Shown here: positions 1 to 5,092 of the stretch, in pieces
Layout: every line of letters begins with the position of its first letter
How positions within the stretch are numbered: the first letter of the stretch is position 1
Assembly: GCA_002402125.1 (NCBI GenBank)
Contig: NVVG01000020.1
Coordinates: forward strand, 3,459-9,798
DNA from: Moraxellaceae bacterium
GTDB lineage: Bacteria > Pseudomonadota > Gammaproteobacteria > Pseudomonadales > Ketobacteraceae
DNA: 6,340 nt
Direction of reading: 5' to 3'
Notes under the pieces: model-generated
Told to the model about the DNA's origin: nothing
The model's input: the letters and a program-made list of their open reading frames with translations, nothing else
The model's database searches: none
Position numbers and translations under genes: made by a program

Positions 1-774
1 TAGTGTTTGGTCGGTATAAGGTTTGACCCATTCTAGCCTGCCAACCCTGGATTGAAATGATAACATCCACTGCTCATCGGAGAGCCCAAGTTCCTGTGCC
101 GTTAGGCGAGCAGTTTCTTTGCACTCGGAGGGGTAAGGGTCGCCTTGGCATTCATTTCTCTCTGGGATACCGTGAAACGAGAAAAGTAGCTTGTTGGGTT
201 TACCGTGCTGCGCCCAATATTGCCGTATGCTATTGGAGAGAGCCGTAATGTAGCCCTTCTCGTGATAGTAATTGCGAATAAAGCTGATCTCAGGAACATT
301 TGGTATTGTTTTAAGCGTTTTGGCTAGCATGTCGAATGCGGCAGCGGTGGTGGTGGCAGAGTACTGAGGATAAAGCGGTAGGACGATAATCTGCCGCACG
401 CCCTGTTCGATGAGTTTGTGGGTGCCCTCGCAAATGGAGGGGTTGCCGTAGGTCATGCCGAGTTCTACGGGTATATCCTGATCATATTGGGTTGAGAGTG
501 ATTGAGATAGGGCGCTTCGCTGCGCCTTGCTGTGGACTAATAACGGAGATCCCTGTTCTGTCCAAATATTTCGGTAATTCTTGGCAATAATCTTTGGGCG
601 CAGGGGAAGAATGACCAAGTGTAAAATCAACCACCAAAGTGGGCGGGGGGTGTCCACTACGCGGGGGTCCCATAGGAATTCTTTTAAGAACCGGCGAATG
701 GCGCTGTGGCTGGGGGAATCGGGGGTGCCGAGATTGATCAATAGTATGCCAAATGGCAGGTGTTTTTTGGTCAC
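1..774 (-). CDS. hemH: Ferrochelatase (protoporphyrin ferro-lyase), 3'-truncated by window edge
   Basis: Ferrochelatase inserts Fe2+ into protoporphyrin IX, the last step of haem b synthesis, at the cytoplasm/inner-membrane face. I translated 258 uninterrupted codons on the minus strand from a GTG at 772-774 to the window edge. The N-terminus has the family opening GILLINLGTPDSP (residues 9-21), then a membrane-facing hydrophobic stretch near 45-60, LPLYPQYS (about 133-140), the family signature LLFSFHGIPER with the catalytic His at residue 201, and FQSRVGRLEWVKPYTD near the edge. The family is about 320-370 residues, so roughly 60-110 C-terminal residues, including the conserved catalytic Glu, lie outside. 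GTG is chosen because an in-frame stop lies 22 codons upstream, no ATG lies between, and the GTG places the conserved block 8 residues in; the AAGGG upstream is a rather distant Shine-Dalgarno (about 11-12 nt). It is divergent from the peroxiredoxin gene. The family assignment is firm; the exact start is less so. Confidence 0.96.
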   Translation of the reverse strand, partial: MTKKHLPFGILLINLGTPDSPSHSAIRRFLKEFLWDPRVVDTPRPLWWLILHLVILPLRPKIIAKNYRNIWTEQGSPLLVHSKAQRSALSQSLSTQYDQDIPVELGMTYGNPSICEGTHKLIEQGVRQIIVLPLYPQYSATTTAAAFDMLAKTLKTIPNVPEISFIRNYYHEKGYITALSNSIRQYWAQHGKPNKLLFSFHGIPERNECQGDPYPSECKETARLTAQELGLSDEQWMLSFQSRVGRLEWVKPYTDQTL

Positions 775-1000
775 GGTAGGGTGTGCCCTTGTGTCAGTGT
801 TTAATGTTTTATCAGTAATTGTCCAACGAAATCACAGCACTTGTTACAAAATTCTAATTTTAGCTGAGTTGCGTTAGTTAAAGAAATAATAGGGCTATTG
901 TAAAGAAAAACAACGCGCTGTGAAATTGATAAGGTTTGCTTCATAATTAGATTTTTTACACTAACTAATTATGACACTGGCAATAGAAGGCAATTAATCA
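775..1000. promoter_or_regulatory. Divergent hemH / bcp intergenic region
   Basis: This AT-rich 226-bp spacer lies between two genes reading outward, so it must hold the promoters of both unless hemH has a remote one. It contains no plausible gene. On the minus strand a TAAAAT (857-862) could serve as a hemH -10 box but has no good -35 at the right distance. On the plus side the strongest feature is the inverted repeat at 941-974, with a TACACT hexamer at 957-962 inside its spacer. A Shine-Dalgarno AGAAGG at 985-990 sits 10 nt before the bcp ATG. I could not find convincing full sigma-70 promoters by eye. Confidence 0.55.
941..974. promoter_or_regulatory. Perfect 10-bp inverted repeat, candidate operator upstream of bcp
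   Basis: TCATAATTAG at 941-950 is exactly mirrored by CTAATTATGA at 965-974 with a 14-bp spacer, giving arm centres 24 bp apart, slightly more than two helical turns. It ends 26 bp before the bcp start codon. The spacing fits a dimeric or tetrameric regulator better than an RNA hairpin, because the stem would be very AT-rich. The sequence does not match the OxyR ATAG-N7-CTAT pattern. The repeat is seen directly; the operator role is inferred. Confidence 0.4.
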
Positions 1001-1477
1001 ATGGAATTTCCCAAAATCGGCAATATGGCCCCCGTTTTTTCTCTGCAGAATCAAGATGGCGAAAAGGTGACATTGAAAAATTACCGTAACGTTAGCAATG
1101 TTGTGGTGTATTTCTACCCAAAGGCGTCAACCCCCGGGTGCACGGTACAGGCATGTGGTATCCGGGATACTAAGAAGGAATTTGCCAAGTTGGACACTGT
1201 TGTACTTGCCATTAGCCCTGACCCCGTGGCGCGTATTGCCAAGTTTGTAGAGAAGCAGTCGCTTAATTTTGATTTGTTGTCAGATGAAGATCATGCCATT
1301 GCGGATAAATATGGCGTTTGGGGTTTGAAAAAATTTATGGGGCGAGAGTATATGGGCATCCATCGTATTACCTTTATTGTTGGTAAAGACGGACGGTTAA
1401 AACACGTAATGGAGAAGGTGAAAACCAAATCCCATCATGATGATGTTGTCACTTGGATAGATGAGAATCTAGTTTGA
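1001..1477 (+). CDS. bcp: Thioredoxin-dependent thiol peroxidase, BCP/PrxQ-type peroxiredoxin
   Basis: A cytoplasmic peroxiredoxin that reduces H2O2 and organic hydroperoxides and is recycled by thioredoxin. The 158-residue length is normal for the AhpC/TSA BCP subfamily (about 155 in E. coli). The active-site block YFYPKASTPGCTVQAC (37-52) carries Thr44, Pro45 and the peroxidatic Cys47 of the TPxC motif, and Cys52 is the resolving cysteine five residues on, as in E. coli Bcp. HRITFIVGKDG (121-131) supplies the conserved active-site Arg122. One change from the commonest version is Ser43 in place of Met or Thr before TPGC, which is within family variation. ATG at 1001 is preceded by AGAAGG at a 10-nt distance, and the protein begins at the usual point before the thioredoxin fold. 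It is transcribed away from hemH; glpG follows 79 bp later on the same strand with no clear terminator between them. Confidence 0.97.
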   Translation: MEFPKIGNMAPVFSLQNQDGEKVTLKNYRNVSNVVVYFYPKASTPGCTVQACGIRDTKKEFAKLDTVVLAISPDPVARIAKFVEKQSLNFDLLSDEDHAIADKYGVWGLKKFMGREYMGIHRITFIVGKDGRLKHVMEKVKTKSHHDDVVTWIDENLV

Positions 1478-1511
1478 TGGTGTCATACGTTACCTAAGAG
1501 AGCTTTCTCGT

Positions 1512-1526
1512 GCGCTAGCCTAGCGC
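1512..1526. repeat. Short 6-bp hairpin GCGCTA-GCC-TAGCGC
   Basis: GCGCTA (1512-1517) and TAGCGC (1521-1526) pair around a 3-nt loop, 34 bp after the bcp stop and 31 bp before the glpG start. No U-tract follows, so it is not a convincing intrinsic terminator. It might be a transcript-stabilising or weak pause hairpin. Confidence 0.3.
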
Positions 1527-1556
1527 CGTCATACTAACCAAAATATTCATTCTTAT

Positions 1557-2471
1557 ATGATTACATTAGTAGAAATTGATAATTTACGTGCAGCTTTGGC
1601 GTTTGCTGATTTTTTGAATAATCAGGGTATTCGGTGTTTAATCGAAAAAGATGGCGGTAAGGCAAAAATCCAACTTTTTGATTATCAATCATTGGATGCT
1701 GCTAAGAAAGAACTGGAGCGTTTTGTAGCAGAGCCTAACAATAAGCGTTATCAGGGCGCCTCGTGGGAGGGTGAAAGCAGTACCGAAGTGCGTGATGTGC
1801 AAAGTGGAAAACAATCAACACAAGAGAGTATTGATGGCTTCTATCAAGAACAGCACGCGGGTTTTGGTGGTTTCTGGGCAAAAGCCGGGCGGGTTACTAG
1901 GGCAGTCGCAATTGTTAGTGCCATCGTATTTTTGGTGTCGGGATTTGGTACCAACCAGAGTGTGTTAAGCGGGCTATTTTTCTTTTCGTCTACCGACGCA
2001 ATGCTTGGTCCTGAAGTTTGGCGTTGGATAAGTCCAGTATTTGTTCACTTTTTGATTGCCGGCTTGCCGTTGCATATTGTGTTTAATGTGATGTGGTGGT
2101 GGGAGCTTGGCGGTTTGGTGGAACGATATCAATCAGCTGCACGGCTCTGGTTTGTGTTTATTGTTGTATCAATCGGTAGTAATACTGCGCAGTTCTTTGA
2201 TGCCGGCAATAATTTTGGTGGTTTATCCGGTGTTGTCTATGGCTTGTTAGGATATTTATGGTTCTATGGCCGTATGAGACCTAACTATCCGATTCAATTA
2301 AAACCCGCTCTTATCGCCATGATGGTGGTTTGGTTGGTGCTGTGTTTCACCGGCATGCTGGGGCCTGTTGCCAATGCAGCACATCTTAGTGGTTTATTGA
2401 TCGGTAGCTTGTTGGGCATAGCTTGGGCTCAAAAAGATAAACGGGACGGACGTAGTAATGAATACGACTGA
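1557..2471 (+). CDS. glpG: GlpG-family rhomboid intramembrane serine protease
   Basis: An inner-membrane protease that cleaves transmembrane segments of substrate proteins. Residues 1-65 form a soluble GlpG-type N-terminal domain (MITLVEIDNLRAALAFADFL onward), followed by a polar linker (about 66-105) and six predicted membrane segments between about 112 and 290. Catalytic elements are all present: WRWISPVFVHF (155-165) before TM2, HxxxN with His173 and Asn177, the nucleophile Ser224 in GGLSG, and the general base His276 in NAAHLSG. The Asn-Ser distance of 47 residues equals that in E. coli GlpG (N154-S201), and Ser-His is 52 against 53. The length of 304 slightly exceeds E. coli's 276, mostly in the linker. 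The start is the only in-frame ATG after a stop at 1521-1523, but it lacks a recognisable Shine-Dalgarno. The 3' end overlaps the thioesterase gene by 14 nt. Unlike in E. coli, no glpE or glpR is adjacent. Confidence 0.95.
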   Translation: MITLVEIDNLRAALAFADFLNNQGIRCLIEKDGGKAKIQLFDYQSLDAAKKELERFVAEPNNKRYQGASWEGESSTEVRDVQSGKQSTQESIDGFYQEQHAGFGGFWAKAGRVTRAVAIVSAIVFLVSGFGTNQSVLSGLFFFSSTDAMLGPEVWRWISPVFVHFLIAGLPLHIVFNVMWWWELGGLVERYQSAARLWFVFIVVSIGSNTAQFFDAGNNFGGLSGVVYGLLGYLWFYGRMRPNYPIQLKPALIAMMVVWLVLCFTGMLGPVANAAHLSGLLIGSLLGIAWAQKDKRDGRSNEYD

Positions 2472-2919
2472 ATGGGATCGATCGAATCCATATATGTCCA
2501 CGCTAGAGGTTAAGCCTGAACATACCGATAGGCTCGGTCATACTAACAATGTGGCGTATTTGGAATGGATGGAAGACATTAGTTGGCAACATATCGAAAC
2601 CATAGGTATGGGCTGGGATGTGCAGGAACGAGAAGGCAAAGCCATGGCCATTGTACGCACAGAAGTCGACTATTTGCATGCAAGTTACGCTGATGACAGG
2701 TTGGTACTTGCAACATGGATTACTGAAAGTGATGATCGATTATTTTCTGCGCGGCACTTCCAAATGGTGCGAGCTGTTGATGGGAAAACTATCATGAGGG
2801 CGCAATCCCGTTATGTTTGTATACTGTTGGCTTCAGGAAAGCCGTGTCGAATGCCCAAGGCGTTTGTTGAGGGGCACCGTAAGGCTCTCCAGGTGCATGC
2901 AACAGATCCTGGGAGTTAA
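2458..2919 (+). CDS. Acyl-CoA thioesterase, hot-dog fold (4HBT / YbgC-FadM type)
   Basis: Small cytoplasmic hot-dog thioesterases of this type hydrolyse acyl-CoA or acyl-carrier thioesters. The diagnostic motif is DRLGHTNNVAYLEWME (24-39), matching the family D-x-x-GH-x-NN-x-x-Y-x-x-(W/Y/F)-x-E pattern, with Asp24 in the place of the catalytic Asp of 4-hydroxybenzoyl-CoA thioesterase. It is followed by the central helix (about 38-50) and the strands MAIVRTEVDYLHASYADDRLV and ARHFQMVRAVDGKTIMRAQSRYVCI. The length of 153 is typical of a single-domain enzyme. ATG at 2458 has GGGACGGA seven nt upstream; a second ATG at 2494 (Met13) is a possible shorter start and would still keep the whole fold. 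The 14-nt overlap with glpG suggests translational coupling. The exact substrate cannot be read from the sequence, so no symbol is given. Confidence 0.88.
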   Translation: MNTTEWDRSNPYMSTLEVKPEHTDRLGHTNNVAYLEWMEDISWQHIETIGMGWDVQEREGKAMAIVRTEVDYLHASYADDRLVLATWITESDDRLFSARHFQMVRAVDGKTIMRAQSRYVCILLASGKPCRMPKAFVEGHRKALQVHATDPGS

Positions 2920-2926
2920 TAAAAGC

Positions 2927-2966
2927 TTAAGGGCATTAGTAAATGTTTAGTACAAGTCACCCTTAA
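2927..2966. repeat. Weak 7-bp inverted repeat after the thioesterase gene
   Basis: TTAAGGG (2927-2933) is mirrored by CCCTTAA (2960-2966) around a 26-nt loop in the 98-bp gap before yaeQ. The loop is long and no T-tract follows, so neither a terminator nor an operator is well supported. The rest of the gap shows no clear promoter. Confidence 0.2.
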
Positions 2967-3017
2967 CATCGAGGTTGGCTGATATCTGGTTATTACCCTC
3001 TCATTAAGGAAGTTATC

Positions 3018-3548
3018 GTGGCATTAAAACCGACTATTTATAAATTCAATATTGCGTTGTCAGATATGGAACGGGATTATTACGATACGTTGAATTTGAC
3101 GGTGGCACAGCACCCTTCAGAAACCCTGGAGCGAATGATGAGTCGAGTGCTGGCGTATTGCCTTAATGCACAAGAGAATCTGGTTTTTACCAAGGGGTTA
3201 TCTGCGGTTGATGAACCTGATATTTGGGCACGTACTCTAGATGATCAATTGCTGTTATGGATTGACGTTGGTGAGCCAGATGTGGAGAGAATCCGTAAGG
3301 CGTCTCGACTTGCACAAGACATCAAGGTCTATAGTTTTAACTCCAAATCAGCTGTGTGGTGGAGCCAATCACAGGAGAAATATTCGGCTGTAGCGGTATC
3401 GGTGGTTCAGTTTCCGTGGGAAAGCATACAAGCGTTGGCGGGCCTGGTGAAGAGAACCATGGATATGTCGGTGACTATTAGCGGGGATTCCGCGTATATT
3501 GCGGCAGAAACGGGGGAATGTGAAGTGTCTTGGTTGTTATTGCAATAA
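3018..3548 (+). CDS. yaeQ: YaeQ family protein
   Basis: A conserved gammaproteobacterial/betaproteobacterial protein of about 180 residues whose structure belongs to the PD-(D/E)XK nuclease-like superfamily; its biochemical role is not established. The 176-residue product matches E. coli YaeQ along its length as I remember it: MALKPTIYKFNIALSDMERD at the start, HPSETLERMMSRVLA (32-46), FTKGLSAVDEPDIW (57-70), LLWIDVGEPDVERIRKAS (79-96) and VYSFNSKSAVWW with a Trp pair in the middle. The GTG start at 3018 is supported by AAGGA at 3006-3010, seven nt upstream, and by agreement with the family N-terminus. It is the last gene of the plus-strand run, 98 bp after the thioesterase, and converges on the minus-strand unknown gene 45 bp away. 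Its stop codon lies inside a hairpin arm (see 3540-3591). Confidence 0.95.
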   Translation: MALKPTIYKFNIALSDMERDYYDTLNLTVAQHPSETLERMMSRVLAYCLNAQENLVFTKGLSAVDEPDIWARTLDDQLLLWIDVGEPDVERIRKASRLAQDIKVYSFNSKSAVWWSQSQEKYSAVAVSVVQFPWESIQALAGLVKRTMDMSVTISGDSAYIAAETGECEVSWLLLQ

Positions 3549-3591
3549 GCCACAATTGTTAAATTGACAGCTTATTGCAACGCAAGTGTTG
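3540..3591. terminator. Hairpin at convergent gene ends, candidate (bidirectional) terminator
   Basis: TTGCAATAAGC (3540-3550) is perfectly complementary to GCTTATTGCAA (3570-3580). Inside the 19-nt loop a further stem CAATT (3553-3557) / AATTG (3562-3566) closes a GTTA loop, leaving only a 2x3 internal mismatch, so the whole is a long nearly continuous hairpin. On the plus strand it is followed by GTGTTGTTTTAC, a modest T-rich tail; on the minus strand the tail is poorer. The left arm includes the yaeQ TAA stop at 3546-3548. Low GC in the stem makes it an atypical intrinsic terminator. The structure is seen; the termination role is inferred from position. Confidence 0.55.
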
Positions 3592-3593
3592 TT

Positions 3594-4934
3594 TTACTGT
3601 GGGGTAAAGACTGAAATGTCCGGTAGGCGTTGAGCTTTAGGTACGAATGATTCAGGTTCACCTTTAAAACCATTGCTAAAGTGCAAATCGACAACAAAGC
3701 CAAAGAATCCGCTTGTCGGTAAGGCGTGGATCTTGTATCCCACCTTGGGCAGTTGCCCAGGAAAGCGTTCTGGGAGGTCGATAACTTTATCATCATCATT
3801 GTAGTTAAATGAGATTTCTTGAGTTCTATCGGTACTGAAATGTAAAAAACCTAATATATCCAAATTGCGTTTGGTGGTTGCCCATACCCAGTTATTTTTA
3901 ATGGAAATACCACCGTCGATATGAACTTCTTCGTTCTCGTCTATGTAGCCGTCAGTCAGTGTTGGTACCTTCGGGCCTCCAGCGGTTCGTACCTCGGTAC
4001 CATAGAGTGAGTTGCCTTCTAAGCCGAAGAGGATCTCTGGGTCGGCAAGTGCTAACCGGCGGAAAAAAGGTATCATTGCGCGAATATCATAGATCAACGA
4101 GTTGGGGTAATGATGTATCTGCACACTGATGGACATATAGGGGAGCCCTAAAAACCAAAAAGTAAGTTCTAGTTGTGTTGTGCTTCGGATAGGTCCGATA
4201 ACTTCACCCTTGGGTAAAGCAACCAAATCGTCATTGTTAAGGCCAACTCGAACGAAGTTGGTAAGAATCCCGGTGTTTAGTACAATCTTCAGTGCGTCAA
4301 AGGGGTTTTCCTCGCCGTCATAATTAAACACGGTGAAATCTTCCCACTTCATATGGTTGTCTTTGTTGTAAGTGACCGAAAAGAAATCGGTTTCTACTAG
4401 GGCTTCTTCTGCACTGTAGCGGATGTATTGCTCTTCAGAGCGTAATCGAGAGTTTTGTACCAAATAGACATAACGTACGTCACCAGTATCCCCTGTGAGG
4501 GCGATTTCATGAACAATCTTGCCGTCGAATCGATGGTGTGACTCTCGTCGTGAGCCCGCATCTTTATAGATAAATAGTAGTTTGTCGGCGGGATCGAATA
4601 TGTCTTCGGTGCCAGCGCGAGGTACATCCCAGCCTTCAAAAAATACGGCGCCACCTATATTGTATTCATCAATTTGGTATGGGATGGGTTCCATGTCGCC
4701 GTCTGCGATGGCGGCTAAGGAGAATTCTTTGATTGGCTGATTTAAAGCGTTGGGCAAATCGCTGCCGTCGACCATGATGGCCTTGAAAGCATCGATAGCT
4801 AGAAGGTTGGGTGTTGCTATAGCATTTTGCTGTCCCATAAAAATGAGGATTAGTAGGCTGCAGCGTCCCCCGATTGATCCTAAGAGTGATATTAGATGCA
4901 TAAATGCTGATTTAGAAAGTGTAGCGTTGTCCAT
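3594..4934 (-). CDS. Conserved hypothetical exported protein, probably beta-rich
   Basis: I do not recognise a named family. From the ATG at 4932-4934 the protein has 446 residues. A signal peptide is likely: Arg24, hydrophobic stretch 26-34 (SLLILIFMG), then a cleavage site after AIA (38-40), so the mature protein starts near Thr41 and acts in the periplasm or outside. The mature part alternates aromatic and polar residues with no membrane helix and few charged helices, suggesting beta structure. Noticeable blocks are VDGSDLPN (about 55-62), PIPYQIDEYN (about 85-94), a short FDPADKLLFIYKDAG segment and a glycine-rich FFGFVVDLHFSNGFKG near the C-terminus. There is no obvious catalytic triad or metal motif. 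The start is chosen over the ATG at 4953-4955 because AAGGGGA lies just before it, whereas the longer start has no ribosome-binding site. It follows the SRPBCC gene on the same strand, 158 bp downstream. Confidence 0.8.
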   Translation of the reverse strand: MDNATLSKSAFMHLISLLGSIGGRCSLLILIFMGQQNAIATPNLLAIDAFKAIMVDGSDLPNALNQPIKEFSLAAIADGDMEPIPYQIDEYNIGGAVFFEGWDVPRAGTEDIFDPADKLLFIYKDAGSRRESHHRFDGKIVHEIALTGDTGDVRYVYLVQNSRLRSEEQYIRYSAEEALVETDFFSVTYNKDNHMKWEDFTVFNYDGEENPFDALKIVLNTGILTNFVRVGLNNDDLVALPKGEVIGPIRSTTQLELTFWFLGLPYMSISVQIHHYPNSLIYDIRAMIPFFRRLALADPEILFGLEGNSLYGTEVRTAGGPKVPTLTDGYIDENEEVHIDGGISIKNNWVWATTKRNLDILGFLHFSTDRTQEISFNYNDDDKVIDLPERFPGQLPKVGYKIHALPTSGFFGFVVDLHFSNGFKGEPESFVPKAQRLPDISVFTPQ

Positions 4935-4938
4935 AGAA

Positions 4939-4945
4939 TCCCCTT
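4939..4945 (-). promoter_or_regulatory. Ribosome-binding site that decides the start of the exported-protein gene
   Basis: On the minus strand AAGGGGA (4945 to 4939) lies 4 nt upstream of the ATG at 4932-4934. It is itself inside the reading frame that would begin at the alternative ATG 4953-4955, which has only AT-rich sequence before it. This favours the shorter 446-residue product. Confidence 0.55.
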
Positions 4946-4996
4946 TTTGAGTCATGTTATATCACAATTCTAAATAATAGCACCATGTATTAATGT

Positions 4997-5050
4997 GGCG
5001 TAACTATAGGTGTAATTATAGGCGTAACTAAAGGTGTAATTAAAGGCGTA
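4997..5050. repeat. 12-bp tandem repeat, 4.5 units in a 24-bp higher-order pattern
   Basis: Four abutting 12-mers follow the consensus GGYGTAAYTAWA: GGCGTAACTATA (4997-5008), GGTGTAATTATA (5009-5020), GGCGTAACTAAA (5021-5032), GGTGTAATTAAA (5033-5044), then a partial unit GGCGTA (5045-5050). Units alternate C/C and T/T at the two Y positions, and the W changes from T to A between the first and second pair, so the array reads best as a 24-mer duplicated once after an earlier 12-bp duplication. It sits in the noncoding spacer upstream of the exported-protein gene. Confidence 0.9.
5015..5043 (-). promoter_or_regulatory. Candidate promoter inside the tandem repeat
   Basis: Read on the minus strand, the repeat gives an exact -10 consensus TATAAT at 5020-5015. 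Seventeen bases upstream is TTAATT (5043-5038), a poor -35 box. A second -10-like TATAGT occurs one unit downstream at 5008-5003. Transcription from here would leave a leader of about 70 nt before the start at 4934. The boxes are seen; promoter activity is inferred, and in such AT-rich DNA a chance TATAAT is possible. Confidence 0.35.
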
Positions 5051-5092
5051 TAGAAATAAGGTGGGTTTGGATGGGTGAAGGTGTTTTTTTGG

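Noticed and set aside
641..725. Several G-runs (GGGCGGGGGG, then three G5 runs) on the plus strand, possible G-quadruplex
   Set aside because: They are the complement of CCC proline and neighbouring codons in the N-terminus of hemH, and the loops between runs include one of about 45 nt, so coding content explains them.
581..877. 98-codon plus-strand open frame
   Set aside because: It lies antisense to the clearly conserved ferrochelatase frame, has no family-like motifs, and ends in AT-rich noncoding DNA.
941..1000. OxyR or Fur box before bcp
   Set aside because: The ATAG-N7-CTAT spacing is not met and the GATAATGATAATCATTATC-like pattern is too weak; only the plain inverted repeat is supported.
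1512..1526. Intrinsic terminator between bcp and glpG
   Set aside because: The 6-bp stem has no following T-tract on either strand.
1771..1968. 65-codon plus-strand frame inside glpG
   Set aside because: It is an out-of-frame shadow of the rhomboid linker region with no independent evidence.
4750..4950. 66-codon plus-strand open frame opposite the signal-peptide region
   Set aside because: It is antisense to the exported-protein gene and has no ribosome-binding site or motif that would support it.
4997..5050. Possible CRISPR-like array or plasmid-type iterons
   Set aside because: The units abut without spacers, are only 12 bp, and no cas, rep or origin-like gene is nearby.
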